Source of the DNA: Acidobacteriota bacterium
GTDB lineage: Bacteria > Acidobacteriota > Thermoanaerobaculia > Gp7-AA8
Length of the DNA: 39,787 bases
Direction of reading: 5' to 3'
Assembly: GCA_021325515.1 (NCBI GenBank)
Contig: JAJPHC010000027.1
Span: 1 to 39,787 of the forward strand
The notes under the pieces were generated by a model that made no database searches, was not told the origin of the DNA, and saw only the letters and a list, made by a program, of their open reading frames with translations. Below, piece after piece: positions 27,558 to 39,787 of the stretch. Position 1 is the stretch's first letter. Every line of letters starts with the position of its first letter. The translations under genes and the position numbers were made by a program.

Positions 27558-30218
27558 ATGACAATCGCGGTTGGAAAACGCCTCGGTCCCTACGAGGTCA
27601 TCGCGCCTCTCGGCGCGGGGGGCATGGGAGAGGTGTGGCGCGCGCGCGACACGCGGCTCGATCGCAGCGTCGCCATCAAGGTTCTTCCCGCGGAGTTCGC
27701 GCAGAACGCGCAGCTCCGGCTGCGCTTCGAGCGCGAAGCGAAGTCCATCTCGCAGCTCAACCATCCGCACATCTGCACGCTGTATGACGTCGGTTCTCAG
27801 GATGGCCTCGACTACCTCGTCATGGAGATGCTCGACGGCCAGACACTCGGCGACCGGCTGAAAGACGGCGCGCTGCCGCTCGATCAGGTGATCCGCTACG
27901 GCACCGAGATCGCCGAAGCGCTCGATCGCGCGCACAAGGCGGGAATCGTTCATCGCGATCTCAAGCCCGGCAACGTGATGCTGACGAAGTCCGGCGCGAA
28001 GCTGCTCGATTTCGGACTCGCGAAGCCCGCACTCAGCGCCATCAGCGGTCACTCCTTCGTCACGCCTCAGGATGCGACCGAGGCGCGAAGCGGCCGCCCG
28101 CTGACGGAAGAGGGAACGATCGTCGGCACATTCCAGTACATGGCTCCCGAACAGATCGAGGGACGCGACACCGACTCGCGCACCGACATCTTCGCCCTCG
28201 GCGCGCTGCTGTACGAGATGGCGACGGGACGCCGCGCCTTCGACGGCAAGTCGAAAGCGACGCTCATCGCGAGCATTCTCGCAACCGAGCCGCCGCCGAT
28301 CGCGAGCGCGCAGCCCGCGTCGCCGCATGCGCTCGACCGCATCGTCCGCGCCTGCCTCGCCAAGGATCCGGATGAGCGATGGCAGTCGGCGCACGATGTG
28401 GCGATCGAGTTGCGCAGCCTGCGTGATGCGCAGCCGCCGCGCGCAGCAGCGCCGGCGCGGAAGCGCGAGCGATTCGCATGGTTCCTCGCCGCGCTCGCGA
28501 TCGCCGTGGCTGGCATCAGTCTCTGGTTCGGAGCCCAACGAAGCGCTGCCCCACCGGCGATGACGATCGAGAGCGCGCTTCCCATGCCCGAGGGATCGAT
28601 CGTCCGCTGGCCGGCGGTGTCGCCGGACGGCACGAAGGTCGCGTTCGTCGGACTGAGTCAGGACGGCGAGTCGACGCTCTATCTGCGCGAGCTGGCATCA
28701 GGCGAGACCACGAAGCTGGCGTTCAACGATCCGGGCGGGGTGCCGGCGTGGTCGCCCGACAGCCGCGAGCTTCTCATCCGGCAGTCGAACAACATCGTGC
28801 GCTTTTCGCCGGCGTCGGGCGCCACGCAGATCGTCTGTCACGATCCAGCGACGATGGGGTATTCGTGGGGCGCCAACGGCGACGTGCTGATTGCCACGGG
28901 AGACCGCATCGACCGGATCGCGATCAACGGCGGCGCGACCCGCACGGTGGTCCGGCAGGACAGCGCGCACGGAGAGCTGCTCGTCGGATGGCCATCGTTC
29001 CTTCCCGACGGCACACATTTTCTCTATGTCTCCGCACATAAATCGCCGGACGATGCGATCTACATGGCCTGCGTCGCGTCCATAGACGGCCGCGAGCGGA
29101 AGGAGCTCGTCCCGTCGGACACGGACGCCCGTTTCGCGAATGGCGTGCTGCTGTTCGGCCGCAGCGGAAAACTCATGGGGCAGAGGTTCAATCCAAAAAC
29201 GCTCGCGGTGTCCGGCGAGCCGAAGGCCGTCGCGAGCGAGCTCCTTTACGCGTTTACGGGAGGGAGCGCCGGGTTCTCGGTGTCGAACAATGGTCTGCTC
29301 GTCTATCGGCGGGGAGCGTCGATCTCCGCGGCTTCGCGGCTCGCGTGGTTCGACGCCGGCGGGCGCGAGACCGGAACGCTCGCACCCGTGGGACAGTTCT
29401 GGGATCTCTCGCTCTCGAGGGACGGACGCGCGGTGGCGGTCCAGGTGACGGAGCCGCAAAAGCGGCCGCACATCTGGAGCTTCGACGTCGAGCGCGGCGT
29501 CGGGACGATCCTCACTCCGCCGACGGCCGATTCGCCGAACCGCGGCGAAGCGACGCCTGTCTGGTCGCCGGACGGACGCTCGGTCCTCTACGCCAGCGGG
29601 TCCACCGGAATCTTCGAAGTGCGCCGCAAGCCGTTGGACGGCGAGCCGGTCACCGTGCTGCACAACGGACTGCGGAACTACGTGTGCGATGTCACGCGCG
29701 ATGGCCGCACGGCGATCATCGCGACGTCAACGAAGCTCGGAGGCAATCGCTTCTCGATCGGCGCGTTGTCGCTCGACTCGGGAACGCTGACTCCGATCGG
29801 CCCGCCCGATTCGAGCCGCCTCAACGCGAAACTCTCGCCGGATGAGAAGTGGATCGCCTACGTCTCGAACGACACGGGACGGCGCGAGGTCTACGTCTCG
29901 GCGTATCCCGACGCGCGCGGAATGACGCGCGTTTCCGCACACGGCGGCCAGATGCCGTACTGGAGCAGCGATGGAACGAAGCTCTACTACGCGTCAGGCG
30001 ATCTGCGGCACATCCTCGTGGCCGGCATTCGCGCACACGACGGCGTGATCGACGTCGGCGAGCCGCGCACCGTGGCCGGCGTGAACGTGAAACGAAGCGA
30101 GAACACGCAGTTCGTCGTCCTCAACGACGGGCGTATCCTCGTGAATGCGGTCGACGCCGATCCGCTATTGAATCCGCTCACGCTGGTCACGAACTGGATG
30201 ACGCGCGTCACGCCGTGA
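27558..30218 (+). CDS. PknB-type Ser/Thr kinase with PD40/TolB-like propeller
   Basis: An 886-residue membrane-anchored kinase. The N-terminal eukaryotic-like kinase domain (about 11-285) has the glycine loop LGAGGMGEVWRA, Lys41 in VAIKVLP, catalytic Asp134 in HRDLKPGNV, Asp151 in DFGLAK, and APEQ. An insert of about 20 residues (SGHSFVTPQDATEARSG) precedes the activation segment. After a basic linker one transmembrane helix (about 307-327) leads to an extracytoplasmic region of PD40/WD40-like repeats (VSPDGTKVAF, WSPDSRELLI, WSPDGRSVLYAS, LSPDEKWIAYVS). Kinases of this layout are abundant in Acidobacteriota. It probably senses an external ligand. No Shine-Dalgarno sequence precedes ATG 27558. 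Confidence 0.93.
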   Translation: MTIAVGKRLGPYEVIAPLGAGGMGEVWRARDTRLDRSVAIKVLPAEFAQNAQLRLRFEREAKSISQLNHPHICTLYDVGSQDGLDYLVMEMLDGQTLGDRLKDGALPLDQVIRYGTEIAEALDRAHKAGIVHRDLKPGNVMLTKSGAKLLDFGLAKPALSAISGHSFVTPQDATEARSGRPLTEEGTIVGTFQYMAPEQIEGRDTDSRTDIFALGALLYEMATGRRAFDGKSKATLIASILATEPPPIASAQPASPHALDRIVRACLAKDPDERWQSAHDVAIELRSLRDAQPPRAAAPARKRERFAWFLAALAIAVAGISLWFGAQRSAAPPAMTIESALPMPEGSIVRWPAVSPDGTKVAFVGLSQDGESTLYLRELASGETTKLAFNDPGGVPAWSPDSRELLIRQSNNIVRFSPASGATQIVCHDPATMGYSWGANGDVLIATGDRIDRIAINGGATRTVVRQDSAHGELLVGWPSFLPDGTHFLYVSAHKSPDDAIYMACVASIDGRERKELVPSDTDARFANGVLLFGRSGKLMGQRFNPKTLAVSGEPKAVASELLYAFTGGSAGFSVSNNGLLVYRRGASISAASRLAWFDAGGRETGTLAPVGQFWDLSLSRDGRAVAVQVTEPQKRPHIWSFDVERGVGTILTPPTADSPNRGEATPVWSPDGRSVLYASGSTGIFEVRRKPLDGEPVTVLHNGLRNYVCDVTRDGRTAIIATSTKLGGNRFSIGALSLDSGTLTPIGPPDSSRLNAKLSPDEKWIAYVSNDTGRREVYVSAYPDARGMTRVSAHGGQMPYWSSDGTKLYYASGDLRHILVAGIRAHDGVIDVGEPRTVAGVNVKRSENTQFVVLNDGRILVNAVDADPLLNPLTLVTNWMTRVTP

Positions 30219-30311
30219 TCGAATGATCCTTCAGAAAGCCGCGCGGAAACCGTATCCTTACGGGACGTACTTCAGGACTTCAGCCGTGCGAGTCGAGAGT
30301 GAGGAACTGGT

Positions 30312-31469
30312 ATGACGACGGCTCCACCCGGCGCTACCGCGTCGCAAACCATCCTGATCGTCGATGATGATCCGGCGGTCTGCGAAGGTCTCGCCGCGGT
30401 TCTGGAAACGCCGGGCCGCCATCTGATCCTCTGCCGCGATTTCGAATCCGCGGCGCTCATGCTCGAGCTGTTTCTCGTCACGCACGTGTTGAGCGACGTC
30501 AAGTTCACCGGTCCCTTTCGCTTCGAGGGTCTCGACGTCGTCGACTTCGTCAAACGAACGGCCTCCGCGGCGCCGGTGATTCTCATGACCGGCTATGCCT
30601 CCGCGGAGCTGCGCGCCGAAGCGCTGGCGCGCGGAGCCGCGGCTGTGCTGGAGAAGCCGGTATTCGGCGAGGACCTCGAGCGTTTTCTTCCGACGCCGGA
30701 GTCGGAACGCGATGGCGTCGTCACCATCGTTCCAACTCTCGACGACATCGTGACCAGCAACAAGCTCTACGCGCAGTTCCAGCCTCTGGTCTGGATCGAC
30801 AAGCCGATCAACGCCGTCGGCTTCGAGGCACTCACCCGCCTTCGCAGCGACTCACCGTTCGGCAATCCTGAGATGTTGTTCCGCTACGCGGAGGCGAAGT
30901 CGAGAATCGTCGAGCTCGAGCTGGCCGCGGCAGCGGCGTCGATGAAAGCCGGGCGGGACCTGACCGCGATCGGCTTCCTCGGCATCAACATTCATCCATT
31001 CGTCTTCTCGCTCGCCGACCGGATGTGCGACGGAATCCTGGACGCCGCCGCGGATGCAGGGATTTCGCCGGCGCGTCTGGTGCTCGAGATTACGGAGCAG
31101 GGCGCGCTTCCGAGCGCGGAGAAAGTGGAAGCGGTGACCGATGTGCTGCGGTCTCACGGGGTGCGATTCGCATTCGATGACGTCGGAAGCGCCTACTCGC
31201 ATCTGAAGTCGATCGCCGCCGTGCGTCCCTCCTATCTGAAGATCAGCCAGCAGTTCGGCACGGACTGCGAGTCGAACGACGTGCACCGCAAGATCATCGA
31301 AAACGTGCAGAACCTCGCCAACGCGTTTTCCAGCGAAGTCCTGCTGGAAGGAATCGAGACGGCACGCACCGCGACATTCGCGCGCGACTCAGGCATCAAG
31401 CTGGGCCAGGGCTATCTCTACAGCCGCCCCACCGACCCGAAAACGCTGGCCGCGCGCTACGGGGGGTGA
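30312..31469 (+). CDS. Response regulator with EAL phosphodiesterase domain
   Basis: A 385-residue receiver-EAL protein expected to hydrolyse cyclic di-GMP when phosphorylated. The receiver (about 12-125) has the acidic cluster DDD (18-20), Asp62 in LSDVKF, TGYAS and Lys115. The EAL domain (about 140-380) keeps the residues needed for catalysis and metal binding: E172 of EAL, N226 in NIHP, E259 in LEITEQ, D289-D290 in FDDVGSAYSHL, K310, E346 in LLEGIET and Q366 in GQGYLY. It should therefore be active. GAGG just upstream of ATG 30312 is a plausible ribosome-binding site. It follows the Ser/Thr kinase by 93 bp and may be co-transcribed with it. Confidence 0.92.
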   Translation: MTTAPPGATASQTILIVDDDPAVCEGLAAVLETPGRHLILCRDFESAALMLELFLVTHVLSDVKFTGPFRFEGLDVVDFVKRTASAAPVILMTGYASAELRAEALARGAAAVLEKPVFGEDLERFLPTPESERDGVVTIVPTLDDIVTSNKLYAQFQPLVWIDKPINAVGFEALTRLRSDSPFGNPEMLFRYAEAKSRIVELELAAAAASMKAGRDLTAIGFLGINIHPFVFSLADRMCDGILDAAADAGISPARLVLEITEQGALPSAEKVEAVTDVLRSHGVRFAFDDVGSAYSHLKSIAAVRPSYLKISQQFGTDCESNDVHRKIIENVQNLANAFSSEVLLEGIETARTATFARDSGIKLGQGYLYSRPTDPKTLAARYGG

Positions 31470-31472
31470 GGG

Positions 31473-31514
31473 GAACGATGAACGATGAACGATGAACGAT
31501 GAACGATGAACGAA
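31473..31514. repeat. Heptad tandem repeat (GAACGAT)n
   Basis: Five exact GAACGAT units (31473-31507) and a sixth variant GAACGAA follow the EAL gene stop. An inverted CGTTCATCG about 20 bp further on could pair with them. The unit length of seven matches the elements at 1-353 and 3620-3661. The rest of 31470-31638 holds nothing I can support. Confidence 0.85.
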
Positions 31515-31638
31515 GCCCGCAGCGTCCGTTCATCGCTCGAGGCGGCGTGAAACATCGGATCACGCTCGAATCGCGCTCGTAGTCGGAGAGCACTTTCACT
31601 GCCGTGAATTCCTGCAGCAATGCGATCACTTCTTCGCA

Positions 31639-31950
31639 TCAAGCCGCATAGAGACTCGCCCTGGTTTCTTCCACTGATTGGCGGAAGTAGGGATTCCTGA
31701 TCGCGGACGCGACTACCAGATCGACCGGGCATTCGAAGAGCCTTTCGAGCTCTTCGAGCAGTCCGAAGTAGTGGTCCGCGTAGGCACCGGCGGGAAGCGG
31801 TTGAAATTCGACGAGGAAATCCAGATCACTCGATCCGGCGCGAAACGCTCCCGTGGCAGCAGAGCCGAAAACGTCGAGCTGCTGCACATGGTGACGGCGG
31901 CAGAGCTGCTCGAGCTCTGCCCGGTGACGCTCGAGCTCCGGAATCAACAT
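31639..31950 (-). CDS. Minimal nucleotidyltransferase (MntA/NTP_transf_2 type)
   Basis: A 103-residue nucleotidyltransferase of the Pol beta superfamily. The core motif GSAATGAFRAGSSDLDFLVEF places GS at 29-30 and metal ligands at D42 and D44; a third acidic residue is D77 in CPVDLVV. Proteins of this size are usually the antitoxin half of HEPN-MNT pairs, where they AMP-modify a HEPN toxin. I find no HEPN partner (no R-x4-6-H) beside it. The start at 31948-31950 is where family similarity begins. A longer frame to 32055 gives an arginine/serine-rich, unlikely N terminus. It is the last gene of the minus-strand group. Confidence 0.85.
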   Translation of the reverse strand: MLIPELERHRAELEQLCRRHHVQQLDVFGSAATGAFRAGSSDLDFLVEFQPLPAGAYADHYFGLLEELERLFECPVDLVVASAIRNPYFRQSVEETRASLYAA

Positions 31951-32113
31951 CGGTTTCCCCGCCCAGAAGATAGCGTAGTTCGCAGAGGTTGTGGTTCTCG
32001 ATCGTGATGCACGGCAACGAGCAGAAGCCGCCCCCTGGGTGCCCCACGTCGCCACTCGCGCGAAGCGCTTCGATCACCCAATCCTTGAGAATCGGGTCGG
32101 CCACTTCAGTCAC
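31826..32113 (-). CDS. Unrecognised small ORF overlapping the nucleotidyltransferase
   Basis: A 95-codon ORF starting with GTG at 32111-32113. The start overlaps the stop of the preceding small gene (GTGACTGA). The first 55 residues (for example ADPILKDWVIEALRASGDVG and CITIENHNLCELRYLLGGE) look like real protein. The remainder is read out of frame through the nucleotidyltransferase for 125 bp and looks like noise. It may be a real overlapping gene, or a gene whose end was lost or shifted around 31950-31975. Confidence 0.4.
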   Translation of the reverse strand: MTEVADPILKDWVIEALRASGDVGHPGGGFCSLPCITIENHNLCELRYLLGGETDVDSGARASPGRARAALPPSPCAAARRFRLCCHGSVSRRIE

Positions 32114-32309
32114 TCCAATCCGCGAGCAGCTTTCCGATGCGTTTGTCGCCACGCGCGTCACGACCATCCGGCAAGACGAGTCGAACACTTCCAGTTGGCA
32201 GGCCATAGTCGTTCTCGATGCGACGTTCGATTGATGCGACGCGTGCATCGACGCGAGCTGACAGGTATCGACGGGGTTCAGGGCTCTTCTTGATCTTCAA
32301 TTTCGCCAT
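32106..32309 (-). CDS. Unrecognised 67-residue protein
   Basis: A short basic protein (MAKLKIKKSPEPRRYL, then IERRIENDYGLPTGSVRLVLPDGRDARGD). It begins about 100 bp after the hsdR stop. Amino-acid use looks natural, and the gene overlaps the next small ORF by 8 bp, which suggests a coupled unit. The family is unknown. TTGATG and TATGCG with 17-bp spacing upstream could form a weak promoter. Confidence 0.45.
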   Translation of the reverse strand: MAKLKIKKSPEPRRYLSARVDARVASIERRIENDYGLPTGSVRLVLPDGRDARGDKRIGKLLADWSD

Positions 32310-32411
32310 GACTGAAATGGTACACGCATACTTCCGGCCGTATGGATCATCAAATCCATTCGCCGGTAGCGTTTTCAGAAGCCAGACTCTGGTGAGGACG
32401 GCGTTTGTCCG

Positions 32412-35560
<3,149 letters not shown>

Positions 35561-35564
<4 letters not shown>

Positions 35565-36811
35565 CGCGCCTCCCACAAAGCCCGCATCGGCACTGCGTGC
35601 ATGGATTCCCCGAAGCTCGCGCTGATCTCGCCATCATAAAGGACGACACCGCGGACGAACCGCTTCCCCGCGGCGTCCCTGAGTTTCCGCAGCCCTCGGA
35701 AATCATTCTCCGTTACCGTCGCCGAAGCCTTGACTTCGACCCCGGCAAGCTGACCGGCTCCCTGCTCGAGCACGATGTCGACCTCGAACCCGTCACGATC
35801 ACGAAAATGGAAAAAGGAGATCGGAATGGGACGCCAGCTCGCCTGCCGGCGTAGCTCCTGAAGCACGAATGTTTCGAGGAGCGGACCGAGACTCTCGCGA
35901 TCGTGCCGTAGCCGCGCGGTATCCACTCCGAGGAGCGCGCAGGCCACGCCGGTATCTCCCATGTGAAGTTTCGCAGCCTTGACGAGACGGCTCAGGCGAT
36001 TAGTGTGCCACGAAGGAAGAAGGTCGACGAGAAAGACTCTTTCGAGCAGCGTGACGTACTCGTGAATGGTTTGCCTAGTGACCTGAAACGGTCCCGACAA
36101 CTCCTCGAAGTTGACGAGACGCGCCGTGTATCCCGCGGCTACGGCGAGCAGTCGTGGCAGAGCGTCGAGCGCGCGGATGCGGGAGAGCTCGCGGACGTCG
36201 CGCTGCACGTGCGTTTCGACATAATCGCGGTACCAGGCCATACGGCGCGGGGCTGCACGCCGCGCCAGGGCCGCCGGATAACCGCCTGCGACGATGCGCT
36301 GGGCGAGATCCTGTCCGAGCCGTTCGCTCGTTCGTGTTTTGAAAGACCCGTGGAAAAGCGTCTCGAGAAACGCCGAGGGCTTGCGGGCCAGCTCGCACTG
36401 AGAGAGAGGGTGGAGACGAAGAATTCCCATCCGGCCGGCGAGTGAGTCGGCGAACGCCGGCACGAGCAGAACGTTCCCGGAACCGGTGAGGATGAAGCGC
36501 CCCGCGGTGCGGCGGCGGTCGACCTCCGACTTGATCGCCGTAAACAGCGCGGGTACGCGCTGCACTTCGTCTAGGATGATGCGTTGCGGGAGATCGGCCA
36601 CGAAGCCGGCCGGATCGCTTTCAGCAGCCCGGCGCGCCGCATCATCGGCGAAGGAGATCGTCCGATACCCGCGACGCTCTCCGACCAGGCGCGCCAGAGT
36701 GCTCTTGCCGCACTGCCTCGGGCCATGAATCAGAACCACCGGCGTGTCTGAGAGCGCCGCCCGCAAACGGGGAATAAGAAAGCGAGGAAAGAGAGGAAAT
36801 CCGCGCGGCAC
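35561..36811 (-). CDS. AAA ATPase with DUF4143 domain
   Basis: A 416-residue ATP-binding protein of the AAA_14/DUF4143 type. Walker A is GPRQCGKST (30-38), Walker B is IILDEVQ with D81-E82, and sensor-like FILTGSGN follows. A winged-helix segment ([19 protein letters not shown]) precedes a C-terminal DUF4143 region with nuclease-like residues D...E/VEVKAS (FEVDIVL, then [11 protein letters not shown]), a pattern reminiscent of PD-(D/E)xK folds. Its role is unknown, but such proteins are frequent in mobile and defence regions. The start is GTG at 36809-36811, the farthest start codon in the frame. Its stop overlaps the hsdR start, so the two are translationally coupled. Confidence 0.88.
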
Positions 36812-36835
36812 GCGCTCGATGATAACCGCCCTGTC

Positions 36836-36950
36836 CGGCTGATCGCAAGCTGATACCCCGGCTGATCGTAAACTTGTCTGGCGGCTGATCGTAAACTTAT
36901 CAGTCGGCTGATCGTAACCTCGGCAAGCGGCTGATCGTCAACAGCAACGC
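36836..36950. repeat. Five phased 23-bp repeats upstream of the DUF4143 gene
   Basis: CGGCTGATCG begins at 36836, 36859, 36882, 36905 and 36928, an exact 23-bp period. The central copies share a longer core ending GTAAACTT. The array starts about 25 bp upstream of the DUF4143 GTG, in its expected promoter. It could be an operator for a cooperative DNA-binding protein, or the multiple-repeat end of a lost insertion element. Confidence 0.93.
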
Positions 36951-37044
36951 GCAGAGCAGGACCGATCCCAGATCGGCGGCATGGAATCGCCCGAGGGACA
37001 CTGCCGTTAGTTCAAGCCACTGGATTGGGGATTCCCGGTCGGCC

Positions 37045-37074
37045 AAAGGCCTCGGCGGATTCGCCGGGGTCTTT
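37045..37074 (+). terminator. Strong Rho-independent-type hairpin
   Basis: A 13-bp stem (AAAGGCCTCGGCG, loop GATT, CGCCGGGGTCTTT, two G-T pairs) is followed by CGTTTT on the plus strand. Flanking A3/T3 could let it work in both directions. It separates the DUF4276 gene from the 23-bp repeat array, suggesting the DUF4143-hsdR pair has its own promoter. The remainder of the 324 bp gap (36951-37135) shows nothing else I can support. Confidence 0.75.
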
Positions 37075-37135
37075 CGTTTTGCGGAAACACATTCAAGCCC
37101 CAACCTCCACTTTGCCGCTTGGGTGCTAGCGCAGA

Positions 37136-37750
37136 TCATTGGACGGCCTCTAACAGTGCTTCGCGGAAAACTGCGAAGCTGCGTGAGCGATTCGAGACCG
37201 GCACAACGAGCTTTCCAAGGGCACGGGCGACTTCCGTTTTGCTCAGTCCAGACTCAAAGTAGCCGGCCCTCTGCAAGATGCGCTCGAACGCCTCCCAAGT
37301 ACCGCCCTCGATGGCGTCGGGATCGCGATAGCCGGATTTCTCCGGGATAGTCTTGGAGACTTTAGGATAGATCGTACGAACTGCATCCCAATCGCCGAAA
37401 TACCAAGCTTCCAACTCCTCGATCGCAATGCGATTCAAGACCTGCCATTGGGTTGATGTTCCCTGGCGAGTGCGGAGGCCGGCGCCTGCTGCGGCCTCCT
37501 CCATGATCTCCTTGAGACTGTGACAGTCCTGATTATCACGATCGACCACAACCACCACGCGCCAGTTCTCCGGAAGCCAGCTCCGATAGCCCTGCAAACG
37601 CGCAGGCAGGTTTCGAAGGAGATCATCTTTTCCCTGAGACGGATAGACGTTGAATGTAGCGCGGTTTCCGATCAAGCGTGGAAGGAGCTCCCGCAAGAAA
37701 ACTTCCATTGATCGCTCTTCGACCAGGATCTCCAGGTGCGCAGCCCTCAT
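37136..37750 (-). CDS. DUF4276 family TOPRIM-like protein
   Basis: A 204-residue protein resembling DUF4276. Motifs fit a TOPRIM-type metal site: Glu in the first strand ([15 protein letters not shown]11/E12), and D70-x-D72 at the end of a hydrophobic strand ([11 protein letters not shown]). A third acidic group (E111, E112, E114 in [13 protein letters not shown]) follows. This suggests a nuclease or effector role. It overlaps the upstream ATPase gene by 4 bp (ATGA), so the two are probably a functional pair like RloA-RloB or AriA-AriB. The family has no settled function. The assignment to TOPRIM is by motif reading. Confidence 0.75.
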   Translation of the reverse strand: MRAAHLEILVEERSMEVFLRELLPRLIGNRATFNVYPSQGKDDLLRNLPARLQGYRSWLPENWRVVVVVDRDNQDCHSLKEIMEEAAAGAGLRTRQGTSTQWQVLNRIAIEELEAWYFGDWDAVRTIYPKVSKTIPEKSGYRDPDAIEGGTWEAFERILQRAGYFESGLSKTEVARALGKLVVPVSNRSRSFAVFREALLEAVQ

Positions 37751-38973
37751 GCGGTCGCTCGTCCCCGCGTCGGAGCGCCCTGATTCACCAGTGGATCGCC
37801 GATTCCAAAACGGCCTTCCAACCAGAGATGGCCGAGCGATGCTCCGGCGTCCATGAATTCCTGGACTCCCTGGATATCGGCTGCGCGAACGGCTTGCGTA
37901 TATCCGCTGGGGTCCCTGTACAACACACGAACTTCCTGCGGCCGAAGGGCGTTGACGAAGAAAGGGGAGTGCGTGGTCACGAGCAATTGCCCCCTCTCAG
38001 AAGCCTTGCGGCATTCCTCCGCTAATTCCGGCAGTAGTCTCGGATGAAGGAAGTTCTCCGGCTCTTCGATGCCAATGAATGGCGGTGGATTGGGGTCGTA
38101 AAGAAGCACGAGGTACGCGAGCATTTTCAGAGTTCCATCCGAGGCGAAGCGCGCCAGCACTGGATTCTCGAACGGAGCATCCTTGATCTGCAGCAGGAGT
38201 CTGCCATCCGGCATCGCTTCGGCAAGCACTCGTTCCACGCGAGGCACGCGCTCGCGTAAGACCTGAAAGACTTTTTCCAAACGGTCAGGATGCTGCTCGG
38301 CCAGATACTGGATCACGTTCGCTACGTTGTCGCCGGTCCGGGAAAGGCGCTCCTGCGGACCAGCCTCAGGTTGTCCCCGGGTCTCATCGACGGAAAAGTA
38401 CGACACATACCAGCCAGTGATGAAGTCCCGCAGCACGGCAACGCGGGGATGGTCGGCGAACTGGCCGAGGGCATTGACAGCGATCAGATCGGGGGATTTC
38501 AATGGGATATCGACACGCACATCGTTCGTATCCGGTAGCGCACCGCTCGTGGCACGACCATGACCTTCTTTGTAGTCAAGGAACCGAAACGGCTTGCCGT
38601 GTTTTCCGCGGGTCCATTGCAGCCATTCCTCAGTCACTATCGGCGACCCACGAAGCTCGTCGATGGCCAGATGATAAGTAATGGGTGAAAAGTCAGGCTC
38701 GCGGTACTTGATCTCGATGACCAAAGGCCCCTCTGACCCGCGGGTCTTCAGTTCCTTGGCACGTCCGCGCCGGTCCCAGGCACGGCGAAGGCCCGATTCG
38801 AAACACTCCGACAGAAAGGCGAACACATCGAAGACCGTCGACTTGCCGCTCCCGTTCGGTCCGAGGAGAACGGTGAGGGGCGTTAGGTTCTTGAGTTCGA
38901 CATCCCGGAGAGCCCGGTAGTTCTTGACTCGTAGGTATTCGATGCGTGCGGTCTTTGCTTTCTTTGCGGGCAT
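37747..38973 (-). CDS. ABC-type (AAA_21/OLD-like) ATPase
   Basis: A 408-residue SMC/ABC-like ATPase. Walker [10 protein letters not shown] (38-46), signature-like ASDGTLKML (277-285), Walker B with [13 protein letters not shown] (E303/E304) and the switch histidine in LLVTTHSPF (H335) are all present, so it should hydrolyse ATP. The C-terminal [13 protein letters not shown] is typical of AAA_21 family members. Unlike full-length OLD proteins it has no TOPRIM domain; the adjacent DUF4276 protein supplies a candidate. GGAG 9 nt before ATG 38971-38973 supports the start. It follows hsdS by 25 bp, so the pair is embedded in the restriction operon. Confidence 0.9.
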   Translation of the reverse strand: MPAKKAKTARIEYLRVKNYRALRDVELKNLTPLTVLLGPNGSGKSTVFDVFAFLSECFESGLRRAWDRRGRAKELKTRGSEGPLVIEIKYREPDFSPITYHLAIDELRGSPIVTEEWLQWTRGKHGKPFRFLDYKEGHGRATSGALPDTNDVRVDIPLKSPDLIAVNALGQFADHPRVAVLRDFITGWYVSYFSVDETRGQPEAGPQERLSRTGDNVANVIQYLAEQHPDRLEKVFQVLRERVPRVERVLAEAMPDGRLLLQIKDAPFENPVLARFASDGTLKMLAYLVLLYDPNPPPFIGIEEPENFLHPRLLPELAEECRKASERGQLLVTTHSPFFVNALRPQEVRVLYRDPSGYTQAVRAADIQGVQEFMDAGASLGHLWLEGRFGIGDPLVNQGAPTRGRATA

Positions 38974-38998
38974 CGCGTTTCACTCCAGCGTTTCGTCC

Positions 38999-39787
<789 letters not shown>

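Noticed and set aside
31826-32309. HEPN toxin partner for the nucleotidyltransferase
   Set aside because: Neither small ORF shows the R-x4-6-H motif or the helical character of HEPN proteins.
36836-36950. CRISPR-like array
   Set aside because: The conserved part is only about 10-17 bp, spacers would be about 6-13 bp, and there is no cas gene; better described as a 23-bp direct repeat.

Overview
The window is GC-rich bacterial DNA with short intergenic gaps. It carries a Ser/Thr kinase fused to PD40/TolB-type repeats, a two-component sensor with a Reg_prop propeller, a secreted Asp-box (BNR) propeller protein, a complete GlgE glucan module, and many palindromic or tandem intergenic repeats. 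This mix suggests Acidobacteriota or a relative. That is inference from gene content; there is no rRNA or other marker. I saw no tRNA, rRNA or CRISPR array.

Layout. (1) 364-9324, minus strand: Mpo1-like protein, CheY-like regulator, an unrecognised membrane protein, a GT-C-type membrane glycosyltransferase candidate, glgE and a treS-maltokinase fusion. glgE and treS-mak together convert trehalose to maltose, maltose 1-phosphate and alpha-glucan. (2) 9465-13975, plus strand: a CstA-family transporter and a secreted Asp-box protein. (3) 14041-15546: a membrane protein built from two similar halves (minus) and a frameshifted secreted-protein gene (plus). (4) 15583-22782, plus strand: an arginine operon, argR-argC-argB-argD-argG-argH-argJ, mostly with 4-bp stop/start overlaps. 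It is preceded by ARG-box-like sites that overlap the argR start. argF is absent. (5) 22780-31469: a small secreted protein between copies of a 42-44 bp repeat, a 1184-residue hybrid histidine kinase (minus), a Ser/Thr kinase (plus) and a receiver-EAL phosphodiesterase (plus). (6) 31639-39787, minus strand: a type I restriction locus entered from the right. Its order is hsdS (cut by the window edge), an ABC-type ATPase, a TOPRIM-like DUF4276 protein, a terminator plus a five-copy 23-bp repeat array, an AAA/DUF4143 ATPase, hsdR, two tiny overlapping ORFs and a minimal nucleotidyltransferase. hsdM is presumably outside the window.

Most notable points: an ATPase/TOPRIM pair lies between hsdS and hsdR, resembling R-linked (Rlo) or PARIS-type defence pairs. 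A 23-bp iteron-like repeat occurs as five exactly phased copies upstream of the DUF4143-hsdR pair and two more copies, at the same spacing, upstream of the Ser/Thr kinase. REP-like palindromes lie in frame inside argB, argD and argH. A heptanucleotide repeat family occupies intergenic sites. All functions are read from sequence motifs; no database search was run.
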